Positions 1 to 9,396 of a DNA stretch of 64,000 nucleotides are shown here, piece after piece (position 1 is the stretch's first letter; each line of letters opens with the position of its first letter). Source of the stretch: Streptomyces cynarae. GTDB taxonomy: Bacteria > Actinomycetota > Actinomycetes > Streptomycetales > Streptomycetaceae. A program made the position numbers and the translations under genes. The notes under the pieces were generated by a model that worked only from the letters and a program-made list of their open reading frames with translations, did no database searches and was not told the origin of the DNA. The stretch is from the NCBI RefSeq assembly GCF_025642135.1, contig NZ_CP106793.1, positions 2,029,001 to 2,093,000 on the forward strand, read 5' to 3'.

Positions 1-134
1 CCGAGGTCGGCGAGCGCGGCGTCGGGCGGCAGCGCCTCGACGACGGGCGTGAACTCCTCGAGGAGCCCGAGCAGCCCCGGCAGGGCCGCCTCGTACAGCT
101 CGGGCAGCTGGAAACGTACGCAGAGGATGGTCAT
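1..134 (-). CDS. Y-family DNA polymerase / ImuB-like protein, N-terminal part only
   Basis: The reading frame begins MTILCVRFQLPELYEAALPG and runs off the left edge after about 44 residues, so only the N-terminus is seen. This start resembles the Y-family (DinB/ImuB-like) proteins encoded directly after dnaE2 in actinobacteria. Its ATG overlaps the dnaE2 stop as ATGA (131-134), which implies translational coupling. In the family, such proteins work with DnaE2 in damage-induced mutagenic synthesis. Whether catalytic residues are present cannot be told from this fragment. Expression should follow dnaE2 under SOS control. Confidence 0.6.
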   Translation of the reverse strand, partial: MTILCVRFQLPELYEAALPGLLGLLEEFTPVVEALPPDAALADL

Positions 135-3100
135 CCCGCACTCCCCGGACTCTGGTGCCACAACTTCCTTCCGCCCGCCGGGCCCTCGCCTGCGGGACGC
201 ATGTCGGCCCAGGGGTTCATCTCGTACCCCGTGGGCATCCGGATGCGCCGGCCCCCCGCCGCGTCCCCCTCGCCGTCCGGCCGGTGCGCCGTGGGCTCCG
301 CCAGCCGTTCCGCCACCACGTCGAGGCCGCCCTCGGCGCGCAGTTCGACCAGCTCGGCGAGGTTCCAGGCGGCCGAGCCGACCACGCTGAGGCTGCGCGG
401 TCCGCGCCGCTGCACCACTCCGCGCACCAGCAGCAGCCAGGAGTGGAAGACGGTATGGGCGCAGGTGTCGTGGGAGTCGTCGAAGAAGGCGAGGTCGACC
501 AGGCCCGTGCCGTCGTCGAGCGTGGTGAAGATGACCCGCTTTCCGGAGCGGATCGGCGGGGTCTGGGTGGCCGCCTTGGCGCCCGCGACCAGCACCGTCT
601 CGCCGTGCCGGGCCTCACGCAACCGGCGTGCCGAGATCACGCCCAGCTCGTCGAGGAACGTGCGGTAGTCGTCCATCAGGTTGCGCGAGGCGTCCATGGA
701 CAGCACGCCCAGCTCGGCGCTGAGCCGCTCCTGGGCGGTGAGGTCGGGCAGCCCGGCTGGGGCGGTCCTGCGTCCGCCCGCCAGGGGAGCTGGCCGCCGC
801 CCGCGCCCCGGGAGCCCCGGTGCAGCTCGGCCAGGTGCAGTTGCAGATCGCGGCGGTTGGCGCCGAACGCGTCCAACGCGCCGACCTGCGCGAGCCGCTG
901 GGCGAGGGGGCGGCTCGGCCGGGCCCGCTCCCAGAAGTCGAGGAGGGAGGCGTACGGCTGTCCGGCCTCGATCCGCCCGGCCTCGGCCTCGCTGATGCCG
1001 TGCACGTCGGAGAAGGCGAGACGGAGGCCCCAACGCCCGCCGGAATCAGGTGATTCAGACACCAGTTCGATACGGTGTGCGGCGCCCGACTTGTTCACGT
1101 CCAACGGCAGGATCGGCACACCCCGGCGCCGCGCGTCCGCCAGCAGCAGCCGCTTCGGGTACATGCCGGGGTCGTGGGTGAGCAGCCCCGCGTAGAAGGC
1201 GGCCGGGTGATGGGCCTTCAGCCACGCGGACTGGTACGTCGGTACGGCGAAGGCGACCGCGTGCGCCTTGCAGAAACCGTAGGAACCGAAGGCCTCGACG
1301 ATCTCCCAGGTCCGCTGGATCGTTTCCGCGTCGTATCCGTTCGCCGCCGCCCGCTGCGCGAACCACACCCGGATCCGCCCCTGCGCCTGAGGGTCGGACA
1401 GCCCGCGCCGCACCTGGTCCGCCTCGCCCCGCCCGCAGCCGGTCATGATGTCGACGATGTGGATGATCTGCTCGTGGAAGACGACGACGCCGTACGTCTC
1501 CTTCAGCGGTTCCTCCAGGTCGGGGTGCGGATAGCGGACGGGCGCCCGCCCGTGCCGCGCCTCGATGAACGGCCGCACCATGTCGGCCGCGACCGGCCCC
1601 GGCCGGAACAGGGAGATGTCGACGACCAGGTCGTGGAAGCCGGCCGGCTGGAGCCGCCCGACCAGGTCCCGCTGGCCCGGCGACTCGATCTGGAAGCAAC
1701 CCAGGGTCTCGGCGGAGCGGATGAGCCGGTACGTCGCCGGGTCGCCCGGCGCGAGGGAGTCCAGGTCGATCCGCCTGCCGAAGGTCCGCTTCACCTCCGC
1801 GACCGCGTGCGCCATCGCGGACTGCATCCGCACCCCGAGCACATCGAGCTTGAGCAGCCCCAGCTCCTCCACGTCGTCCTTGTCGAACTGCGACATGGGG
1901 AAGCCCTCGCCGCTGGTCGGCATGACCGGCGTACGGGACAGGAGGGAGGCGTCGGAGAGCAGGACCCCGCACGGGTGCATGGCGACCCCGCGCGGGAGGG
2001 CGTCGAGCGCCTCGACCAGCTCCCACAGCGGGCCGTACCGCTCCTTCTCCCCCGCCAGCCGCTTCAGCTCGGGCAGCTCCTCCAGCGCCGCGCGGGCGTC
2101 GCGGGCGCGGATGTGCGGGAAGGACTTGGCGATGCGGTCGATCTCGGCCGGGTCCATGGACAGGGCGGCGCCGACATCGCGGATGGCGTGCCGCACGCGG
2201 TACGTCTCCGGCATCGCGACCGTGGCGACCCGCTCGGTGCCGAACCGGCCGATGATCGCCCGGTAGACCTCGAGGCGGCGCGCGGACTCCACGTCGATGT
2301 CGATGTCGGGCAGGGCGACGCGCCGCTTGGACAGGAAGCGCTCCATCAGCAGCCCGTGCTCGATGGGGTCGGCGTGCGCGATACCGAGGAGGTGGTTGAC
2401 GAGGGATCCCGCGCCGGAACCGCGCGCGGCGACCCTGATGCCCATCTTCCGCACGTCGTCCACGACCTGGGTGACGGTGAGGAAGTAGGAGGCGAAGCCG
2501 TGGTGGGCGATGATGTCCAGTTCCTCGTGCAACCGCTCCCAGTAGTCGCGGCGGCCGGCGTAGCCGCGCAGCACCATGCCCGCCGCCGCTCGGGAGGCCA
2601 GTGCGCGCTGGGCGGTGCGGCGGCCGGCGCCGACGAGATGCGGTTCGGGGAAGTGGACGGTGCCGATGCCGAGGTCGTCCTCGGGGTCGACCAGGCACTC
2701 GGCGGCCGTGGCCCGGGTCTGCTCCAGCAGGCGGTGGGCGGTGTCGCGGCGGAAGCCGGCCGCCTCCACCACCCGCTCGGCGATCTCGGACATGGCGCCC
2801 GCGTCCTTGAGCCAGGCCTCGCCGGAGTCCAGCTCCTTGGTGGGGTCGACGGGGACCAGACGGCGGGCGGCGTCCAGGACGTCGGCGACCGGGCCGAGGC
2901 CGGGGTCGGCGTACCGGACGGCGTTGCTGAGCACGGGCCGGACGCGCTGTTCGGCGGCGAAGCCGACGGTGCGGGCGGCCAGGCGCAGGGAGCCGGGGCC
3001 GGTTCCGGAGCGGCCGTGCCAGACGGCCTCCAGACGCAGGGCGTCGCCGTAGACCTCGCGCCAGGGTGCGAGCAGCTTCGCGGCGCGGTCCGGGCGTCCG

Positions 3101-3591
3101 GCGGCGAGGGCACGGCCCACGTCGGAGTCGGGGCCGAGCAGAACGGTCAGGCCGTCGGCGTGGTTGTCGGCCCAGGGCAGCAGCGGGGTGCCCTCCTGCG
3201 TATGGGCGGCGGAGACGAGACGGCACAGGTCGGCCCAGCCGCGGGCGCCGTCCCGGGCGAGGAAGACCGCGCGGGGTGTCGACTCGTCGATGAAGGCACC
3301 GCCGCGCACGGGGGCACGGCGCCTCTCGCGTCGTACGGGCTCGTACTCCGCCACCGCCAGCTGCGCCCCGAACAGCGGCCGGATCCCTGCCGCCGCGCAG
3401 GCCCGTGCGAACCGGACCGTGCCCGCGAGGGTGTCCCGGTCGGTGAGCGCGAGGGCGTCCATGCCCAGCTCACCGGCGCGCTCGGCCAGCCGCTCCGGGT
3501 GCGAGGCGCCGTACCGCAGGGAGAACCCGGAGGCGGTGTGCAGATGCGTGAAACCCGGCACACGCACCTCCCGTACCCGTGAGCCACCCAC
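131..3591 (-). CDS. dnaE2: Error-prone DNA polymerase III alpha subunit DnaE2, interrupted by a one-base frameshift
   Basis: About 1,153 codons once the frame is repaired, the usual size of DnaE2. The N-terminus has a PHP domain (FTHLHTASGFSLRYG). The polymerase core carries the paired aspartates in LPDIDIDVESARR near residue 430 and FQIESPGQR later. The C-terminus (VIFTTLDDGTGLVDLAFFDD, then TGYEMNPWADM) is the OB-fold and typical DnaE2 tail. The frame is broken at a GGGG run (784-787 on the plus strand): one extra base there joins the sequence ending GGGQLP to LAGGRRTAPAGLPDLTAQ, exactly as the family requires. It ends overlapping the next Y-family gene. Two LexA-like boxes lie upstream. 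As written, the protein would end shortly after the break and lose the C-terminal 200-odd residues. Confidence 0.9.
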
Positions 3592-3598
3592 ACGACTC

Positions 3599-3614
3599 TC
3601 GAACGTTCGTTCCC
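3599..3614. promoter_or_regulatory. LexA/SOS box, proximal, upstream of dnaE2
   Basis: TCGAACGTTCGTTCCC matches the actinobacterial SOS pattern TCGAAC-N4-GTTCGA except in the last two bases. It lies 8 bp upstream of the dnaE2 start. LexA binding here would repress the dnaE2 unit until DNA damage. Confidence 0.55.
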
Positions 3615-3644
3615 ATCCCCCTCAGCACCACCATAGACCAATTT

Positions 3645-3660
3645 TCGAACTGCCGTACGA
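3645..3660. promoter_or_regulatory. LexA/SOS box, distal, upstream of dnaE2
   Basis: TCGAACTGCCGTACGA matches TCGAAC-N4-GTTCGA with a single mismatch. It sits 46 bp upstream of the proximal box in the only non-coding gap before dnaE2, which supports SOS control of this mutasome unit. Confidence 0.65.
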
Positions 3661-3821
3661 CAACCTTGCGGGCGCACATTTCTGTATAGACATGAACAAA
3701 ATACCCCCAGGCACGAGCTTGCGGACATACGGTCATCCGCCCATGAATCGCGGGCACACGGGGACAGGGACACCACCCCTGCAACGGCGTGAACGCGGCC
3801 CCGCAACGGCGTGAACGCGGC

Positions 3822-3992
3822 TCAGAAACTCCCGATGATCAGCCACGCCGCGACGCCGAGCACCCCCAGGTACCCGCCGACGGAGATGGTCCTGCCCAGG
3901 CCCTCGCGGCCGGCGCCCTCGATCCATCGGCCGACGATCCCGACAAGCGGTGCGCCGAACACGATCAGGACCATGCCGATCAGGAAATCCAT
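3822..3992 (-). CDS. Small hydrophobic membrane protein, 56 aa
   Basis: Starting at the internal ATG (MDFLIGMVLIVFGAPLVGI) gives 56 residues with two hydrophobic segments (about 2-20 and 38-54) separated by a short charged loop (RWIEGAGREG), so a two-span membrane protein is likely. A purine-rich AAGGGGGG stretch lies just before this ATG, while the longer upstream extension has no protein-like character. I do not recognise a function. It stands alone between the dnaE2 promoter region and the slipin gene and is transcribed leftward. Confidence 0.55.
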   Translation of the reverse strand: MDFLIGMVLIVFGAPLVGIVGRWIEGAGREGLGRTISVGGYLGVLGVAAWLIIGSF

Positions 3993-4179
3993 CGTCCCCC
4001 CTTGCCGGATCACTCCCCAGTGATCCGAGAGAGGTGATCGTAGGTCGCACGGCTCACTGGTGGAAGCCCTGCGCGATGACAGCGCCGACACCGCACGGCG
4101 GCTCTCCGCTGACGTGCGTCGGCGCACGCCTGACCGACCCCCTGCGCACAGCAGGGTTGTCCCCATGCGGACAGCAGGT

Positions 4180-5070
4180 CTAGTCCTGGCTGGATTTCGC
4201 CCCCTGGGGCTTCTGGTTCAAGCCGGTGACCGGGGGCGGGAGTTGCTCCTGCACCGATGACTCGACCGTCTCCGGCGCCGCAGGAGCCTGCTGCGGTACC
4301 GCCGCCACCGGCTGCTGTGCCCGCTCCAGGAACCGCAGCAGCTCCACCGGGAAGGGCAGGACCAGCGTCGAGTTCTTCTCGGCGGCCACCGCCACCACCG
4401 TCTGCAGCAGCCGCAGTTGCAGCGCGGCGGGCGTCTCGGCCATCTGTTGGGCCGCCTCCGCCAGCTTCTTCGACGCCTGGAGTTCCGCGTCGGCGTTGAT
4501 GACGCGGGCCCGCCGCTCGCGGTCGGCCTCGGCCTGCCGGGCCATGGACCGTTTCATGGTCTCCGGCAGGGACACGTCCTTGATGTCGACGCGGTCGATG
4601 GTGACGCCCCACTCCACGGCGGGGCTGTCGATCATCAACTCCAGCCCCTGGTTGAGCTTCTCCCGGTTGGAGAGCAGGTCGTCCAGCTCGCTCTTGCCGA
4701 TGATGGACCTGAGCGAGGTCTGCGCCATCTGCGAGACGGCGAACCGGTAGTCCTCGACCCGGACGATCGCGTCGGCCGGGGAGGTCACCCGGAAGTACAC
4801 CACGGCGTCCACCCGGACCGTGACGTTGTCCCGGGTGATGCCCTCCTGCGCGGGCACCGGCATCGTCACGATCTGCATGTTGACCCGGCGGATCCGGTCG
4901 ACGAGCGGCACGACCAGCGTCAGTCCGGGTCCCCGCACCTCGGGCCTGAGCCGCCCGAGGCGGAACACCACTCCCCGCTCGTACTGCTTGACGACCCGGA
5001 CCGCCGCCATCGCATAGACGGCCCCGGCGGACGCGAGCGCCGCTCCCGCCGCCACCAGCTCCTCGACCAT
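4180..5070 (-). CDS. Slipin / SPFH (band 7) membrane protein
   Basis: The 296-residue protein begins with one hydrophobic helix (about residues 5-26), followed by a band-7/PHB domain (YERGVVFRLGRLRPEVRGPG, VDAVVYFRV, and the stretch ending IDRVDIKDVSLP). After it comes a charged helical region (RSMARQAEADRERRARVI) typical of stomatin-like oligomerising proteins. The Pro/Ala/Gln-rich tail (about 250-296) looks disordered. SPFH proteins scaffold membrane microdomains and often partner with NfeD-type proteins. No NfeD gene is adjacent here. The gene is monocistronic as far as can be seen. Confidence 0.85.
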   Translation of the reverse strand: MVEELVAAGAALASAGAVYAMAAVRVVKQYERGVVFRLGRLRPEVRGPGLTLVVPLVDRIRRVNMQIVTMPVPAQEGITRDNVTVRVDAVVYFRVTSPADAIVRVEDYRFAVSQMAQTSLRSIIGKSELDDLLSNREKLNQGLELMIDSPAVEWGVTIDRVDIKDVSLPETMKRSMARQAEADRERRARVINADAELQASKKLAEAAQQMAETPAALQLRLLQTVVAVAAEKNSTLVLPFPVELLRFLERAQQPVAAVPQQAPAAPETVESSVQEQLPPPVTGLNQKPQGAKSSQD

Positions 5071-5151
5071 GCCGGCCCCCCAGGGTCCGAAGTGGGCGCA
5101 TCAGGTGCGTGCTTGGTGCCTGCCTCGACGGTAGACCCGGGACGCGACAAG

Positions 5152-5190
5152 GGCGAGCCCCCGCACGCGGGTCGCGTGCGGGGGCTCGCC
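5152..5190 (-). terminator. Hairpin terminator after the serine protease gene
   Basis: Perfect 18-bp arms (GGCGAGCCCCCGCACGCG and its complement) with a 3-nt loop lie about 55 bp beyond the protease stop. The strong GC stem without a clear U-run is usual for Streptomyces. Confidence 0.75.
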
Positions 5191-5244
5191 TGCTGCCGGA
5201 TGCAGGTCAGCCGTGCGGGTGTGCCGGCGTGGAGGTCCTCGGCG

Positions 5245-6150
5245 TCAGTAGACGTGGACGCCGTAGGCGCTCAGGGCCTCGGTGACCGGCTGGAAGAAGG
5301 TCGTGCCGCCGGAGGTGCAGTTGCCGCTGCCACCGGAGGTCAGGCCGTAGGCGATGCCGCTGTTGGAGTAGAGCGGGCCGCCGGAGTCGCCGGGCTCGGC
5401 GCACACCGTGGTCTGGATGAGGCCGTAGACGATGTCACCGTTGCCGTAGTTGACCGTCGCGTTGAGCGCGGTGACGCGGCCGCTGTGGATGCCGGTCGTG
5501 GAGCCGCGGCGGTAGACGGTGGTGCCGACGGAGGGCGTGGCCGCGCTCGTGATGTCCACGCTGCCCACGGTGCCCGACTTGGTCACCGAGCTGTTGGTGT
5601 AGCGCACGATGCCGTAGTCGTTGCCGGGGAAGCTGGAGCCGGCCGTGGTGCCGAGCGTGGTGGAGTGCGACGAGTTCGACCACCAGGTTCCCGCGCCGTC
5701 GGTGCAGTGACCGGCGGTCAGGAAGTAGTAGTTTCCGCTGTTGTCCTGCACGTTGAAGCCGAGCGAGCAGCGCCAGCTACTCGCATAGATGGCGTCGCCG
5801 CCGGAGATCAGCTTGTTGAACCTGCCCGGGGTGTGCTTGATCGTGAGGGCCTCGGCGTTGCCACCGGCCTCCTGCTTGATCTTCGCGATCTCGGCGTTCG
5901 AGACCGTGCTGTCGACGGTGACGACGACGCGGTTCGTCTTCGGGTCGACGGCCCAGGCGGTGCCCGGGACATCGGCCTTGAGCACCGAGTCGCTCGCCCT
6001 GGTGAGTTGGTTCACACTGAAGGTCGGTGCGTTGCTCGCGTTCGCGCTGGGGACCGTGAACGCGGCCGCGGCCAGGAGTCCGGTGGCCACGGCGATCAGC
6101 CGGGTCCGTCTCGCGAGGCCGCTCGTGGGGTTGGTGCGCTTGATCCTCAC
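5245..6150 (-). CDS. Secreted streptogrisin B-like serine protease (S1E family), preproenzyme
   Basis: The GTG start is preceded by GGAGGGG with good spacing and gives 301 residues. There is a signal peptide (basic [16 protein letters not shown], then a hydrophobic core ending SANAS), and a propeptide of about 75 residues. The mature enzyme begins [19 protein letters not shown]. The catalytic triad is visible as His in TAGHCTDG, Asp in [10 protein letters not shown] and Ser in [11 protein letters not shown]. Paired cysteines sit in the usual positions and the C-terminus is typical ([12 protein letters not shown]). The family is exported, cleaves its own propeptide and degrades extracellular protein with broad specificity. 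Sequence resemblance is closest to streptogrisin B rather than the longer C and D types. Confidence 0.93.
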   Translation of the reverse strand: MRIKRTNPTSGLARRTRLIAVATGLLAAAAFTVPSANASNAPTFSVNQLTRASDSVLKADVPGTAWAVDPKTNRVVVTVDSTVSNAEIAKIKQEAGGNAEALTIKHTPGRFNKLISGGDAIYASSWRCSLGFNVQDNSGNYYFLTAGHCTDGAGTWWSNSSHSTTLGTTAGSSFPGNDYGIVRYTNSSVTKSGTVGSVDITSAATPSVGTTVYRRGSTTGIHSGRVTALNATVNYGNGDIVYGLIQTTVCAEPGDSGGPLYSNSGIAYGLTSGGSGNCTSGGTTFFQPVTEALSAYGVHVY

Positions 6151-6379
6151 TTGTCGTTCCCCTCCAAGGGAAGTCGGGGGCCCACGTGGGGGATGGGGCC
6201 CGTGAGTCGCAGCCGGGGGCCGTGCCATCCGGATTCCGGACACGCCGTGCCCCTGACAAGCGCTGTGGGGGAGTATTCGGCCGCCTGACCGAAGGACGCA
6301 AGGGCGCCTTTCGGCCGTGCAGTCTTTAACCTCTCTGGGGCTCCAAGGGATTGACAGCGACCCTGTGACGGCTCGTGTT

Positions 6380-7162
6380 CTACAGCAGGGCGCGCTCTCC
6401 CGCCTCGATCGCGACGCCCAGCGTGTTGCCCGGCGGTGGGAAGGGGCAGATGAAGTGGTCCGCGAAGGCACAGGGCGGCAGCAGCGCGCGGTTGAAGTCC
6501 ACGGTCGTGCGCCCCTCGGCGTCGGGCGCCGGCGGTCGCAGGAACCGGAAGCGGAAACTGGTGTCCCCGCTGGTGGCGTCGGCGAACACGGCCCACAGCG
6601 AACCATCGCCCTCGACCGACACCTGGAGGGTCAGGTCCTGTCCGTCGAGGGTGAAGGCGAGCACTCCGCCGAGGCCGAGCCCGCGGTGGCGTCCGTCGGC
6701 GTTCTCGACGCGTACGGTGCGGCTCTCCCCGTACGGGGTGAAGTGCCCCTCGACGGACCAGCGCGGATCGTAGGGCGTGGCGTCGATGCCCCGGAAGTCC
6801 CGGCGTGCCGGGGCGGCCGGGTCGTAGTCGCGCACGCCCCACACGCCCTCGCGGGCGAGGACGACCAGGCGGCGCTCGCCGGCCGCGACGCGGGCCGCGC
6901 CCACCGGTCCGGCATCGGCGTCCAGGCGGACCTCACCGGTGAAGGGCCTTCCGTCGACCGTCAGTCCGTCGGCCTCGCCGGCCGTCAGCGCCACCGCGTC
7001 ACCGTCGTCCGTCCACCGCCCGGGAATGTCCGGAATTTGACCGTCCGGATAATCCTCCAGCCAGTAGGTGCCGGTCAACGCGAGCGGCCCGTACGGCTCC
7101 GACACCTGCGCGGTGCGGTGCTCGTGCCACTGCTTCCACTCGTCGGATGCGTCCGTCGTCAT
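6380..7162 (-). CDS. DUF1684 family protein
   Basis: From the ATG at 7162 ([20 protein letters not shown]), preceded by GGAAGGG, the protein has 260 residues. It shows DUF1684 hallmarks: the W(K)xWHEHR start, [11 protein letters not shown], a central [11 protein letters not shown] segment and the C-terminal [20 protein letters not shown] and [15 protein letters not shown] motifs. There is no signal peptide or membrane segment, so it is cytoplasmic. The biochemical function of the family is unknown. A longer in-frame upstream extension exists but lacks a plausible ribosome site. It is followed leftward by the divergently placed promoter region of the protease gene. Confidence 0.8.
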   Translation of the reverse strand: MTTDASDEWKQWHEHRTAQVSEPYGPLALTGTYWLEDYPDGQIPDIPGRWTDDGDAVALTAGEADGLTVDGRPFTGEVRLDADAGPVGAARVAAGERRLVVLAREGVWGVRDYDPAAPARRDFRGIDATPYDPRWSVEGHFTPYGESRTVRVENADGRHRGLGLGGVLAFTLDGQDLTLQVSVEGDGSLWAVFADATSGDTSFRFRFLRPPAPDAEGRTTVDFNRALLPPCAFADHFICPFPPPGNTLGVAIEAGERALL

Positions 7163-7318
7163 GTGGTCAACCCTTCCATATGGGACACCTGCGCCCGGGG
7201 TGCGGGCGCAGCGTGGTGGGATGCGGTACGAGGAAGAACCCATCGGCGGCGCCCGATCGGAGGAACCCGTCCCTCCGGCGAACGTCGCGCAGAACGCGCC
7301 GTCATGACGTTCCCCCTG

Positions 7319-7560
7319 TCACGACGTACCGGTGGCGGGCCGGGGCAGGCCCAGGTGCTCCCTGAGGGTGCTGCCCGGATAGAAGATGCGGAACAAGCCG
7401 CGGTGCTGGAGCAGCGCGACCGTGCCGTTGACGAGCCGTTCCAGGTCACGGCGCGGCTCGGCGGGCGTGAGGAAGCCGTCGACGGCACCGGCCGTGTGCC
7501 AGCGGGCGATCAGCTCGGCCAGGTCGACGGGGCCGCCGCGGTAGAAGGGGCCGTGCGCGG
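7319..7560 (-). pseudogene. C-terminal relic of a luciferase-like flavin monooxygenase (NtaA/SnaA type)
   Basis: The last 80 or so residues before the stop at 7319 read as the C-terminus of an NtaA-type LLM monooxygenase: PVDLAELIARWHTAGAVDGF, then RRDLERLVNGTVALLQHRG, then FYPGSTLREHLGLPRP. No flavin-binding TIM-barrel sequence precedes it. Upstream the frame becomes Gly/Arg-rich and runs into the antisense of the next gene. I infer a deletion that removed the N-terminal 80 % of the gene. Such enzymes commonly sit beside amino-acid-type ABC transporters, which fits the neighbours. Confidence 0.6.
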
Positions 7561-7638
7561 TCTGCCGGGGGCCGCCCCCGCCTCCTCCGCGTTCGGCCGC
7601 GTGTTCGCCGTCGCCGAGGTTCTGCGGCTGATGGGGCG

Positions 7639-9396
7639 TCACGGCGTCGTGGACGGGCCGCGCAGGACGGTGAGTGCCGCCCGTGCCGCCGCGTCGTTCT
7701 GCCGGAACGCGGGCCCGCCCGTGCGGGGCCGGGTGAACGCGCCGGAACCCCGGGCGTCGGTGTGCGGGCCCAGCGCGAAGCGCCGCGGATGCGGGCGGCC
7801 GGAGCGGTCCAGGACGCGCCCGTCGGCGGGGTCCACGGCGAGCAGCCCCTCGGCGGTGGCGGCCGCGCCGTCCGCGTACAGCTCCCGCAGCAGCCGGTCG
7901 CGGGTGCGTTCGACCGTGGGGTGCGGCAGCCGCGCCTCGACCAGCGCGCGGGCCTCGACGAACGCGCCGGGCACGGTGCCGCTCGACGCCCGGAAGACGC
8001 CGCCCTCGGCGGTGACGGTCATGTCCGCGCCGAGGAACTTCAGCACGCCCGCGCGGGACAGCGCGAGCATCTGCCGCAGTCGCGGACCGGGCGGACCGGA
8101 GGCCAGGTGGCTGAAGAAGCCGTGCCACCGGGGTCCGATGTCGCCGAGCCGCACCAGCTGCCCGTAGACGGAGAGCAGCCCGAGGAAGACCGCCAGGTCC
8201 GGACTGTGGGCGGGGTCGTGACGCCGGTCCAGGTCGGCCTCGATGTAGCGGCGCAGGCCGTTCTGGAGGTCGTCGTGGGAGGCGTGGCGCACCCCGTCCA
8301 GCGGACGGTCGAGGGCGCGCAGGTCGAGGCGGTCGGCGGGGTCGGGGACGGCGGCGGACACCAGTGCGGGCAGCGAGGCCGCGTCCGCCACGGCGTACTT
8401 CTCCTCGAAGTCCCTCCAGGCGACCGTGGTGCGCTCGGGGTGGGCGGTGAACAGCCGGTGGTAGTGGGCGAAGCCCAGCTCCTTCTCGACCGACGGCCAC
8501 ACGTCGCGCCGGAAGTCGAAGCCCTCGGGGCGCGCGAGCAGCACGTCGACCTCGGCGGGTCCGAAGAACCGGGGCAGCGGCGGCCTCTCCCCCGTCCAGT
8601 CGTACCCGATCTTGGAGTGGTAGGGCACGCCGCGCCGGGAGCCGACGTACAGGACCGGTTCACGTCCCGAAGGCACGTAGGTGTCCCCCTCGTACCGTCC
8701 GCCGCGTCCCTCGGTGAGCAGCACCATGAGGTCGACGAAGGCGAGCCCGAAGCCGCGGACGAGGACCGGCTCGCCCGCCTTCAGCGGTGACAGGTCGCTG
8801 TCGGCCGTGAAGTCGGGTGGCAGGTGGACGAGGCCGTGCGTGCGGGCGTACGACGCCAAAGCGCGCTGTTCGTCGTCGAGTTCGGCGTCGAGGTGGCCGA
8901 GCGTGAGGACCACGATGTCGGCGGTCAGCGGCTCGGCCCGTCCCGCCAGCCAGACCCGCTGCCGGCCCTCGCGCGGGCCGTCGACCCGGACGGCGAGGCG
9001 GGGGTGGTGGTGGACGCGGATACCGGGCGGCAGGGCGGCGACCGTCTGCTCGTAGACCCAGCTCAGGTACGCGCCCTGCCGCTGCCGGTCGGCGAACAGA
9101 CGCCCGCCGACGCCCGCCCACTCGTGCAGGGTGGGGCCCTCGCGCACCGGGCCCTGCATGGTCACCGTCTCGTCGGTGAACATGGTGACGTCCTCGGCGT
9201 GCGAGTTCATCCACAGCAGCGGCGACTGCGCCTGGCGCCAGATGCGTCCGCCGCCGGGCGGATACGGGTCCACCAGGTGCACGTCCAGCTCGGAACCGGC
9301 GTAGAGGGCGGGGACGTTGGCGGCGATCCGCTCCAGGAGACCGGTCCCCCGCGGTCCGGCCCCCACGATCACCAGCGTAGGTCGGTCACCGCTCAT
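7639..9396 (-). CDS. FAD/NAD(P)-binding protein (NAD_binding_9 family)
   Basis: The 585-residue protein starts MSGDRPTLVIVGAGPRGTGL, a dinucleotide-binding fold with GAGPRG. The family-typical PPGGGRIWRQAQSPLLWMNS and MFTDETVTMQGP follow around residues 50-85. A second nucleotide-binding region (VLTLGHLD, VRGFGLAFVDLMVLLTEG) lies near residues 160-240. Proteins of this type are presumed flavoprotein oxidoreductases or monooxygenases, with no defined substrate. Its ATG overlaps the stop of the ABC permease gene (ATGA at 9393-9396), so the two are co-translated. Together with the monooxygenase relic downstream this suggests a former oxidative uptake operon. No frameshift is seen. Confidence 0.8.
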   Translation of the reverse strand: MSGDRPTLVIVGAGPRGTGLLERIAANVPALYAGSELDVHLVDPYPPGGGRIWRQAQSPLLWMNSHAEDVTMFTDETVTMQGPVREGPTLHEWAGVGGRLFADRQRQGAYLSWVYEQTVAALPPGIRVHHHPRLAVRVDGPREGRQRVWLAGRAEPLTADIVVLTLGHLDAELDDEQRALASYARTHGLVHLPPDFTADSDLSPLKAGEPVLVRGFGLAFVDLMVLLTEGRGGRYEGDTYVPSGREPVLYVGSRRGVPYHSKIGYDWTGERPPLPRFFGPAEVDVLLARPEGFDFRRDVWPSVEKELGFAHYHRLFTAHPERTTVAWRDFEEKYAVADAASLPALVSAAVPDPADRLDLRALDRPLDGVRHASHDDLQNGLRRYIEADLDRRHDPAHSPDLAVFLGLLSVYGQLVRLGDIGPRWHGFFSHLASGPPGPRLRQMLALSRAGVLKFLGADMTVTAEGGVFRASSGTVPGAFVEARALVEARLPHPTVERTRDRLLRELYADGAAATAEGLLAVDPADGRVLDRSGRPHPRRFALGPHTDARGSGAFTRPRTGGPAFRQNDAAARAALTVLRGPSTTP

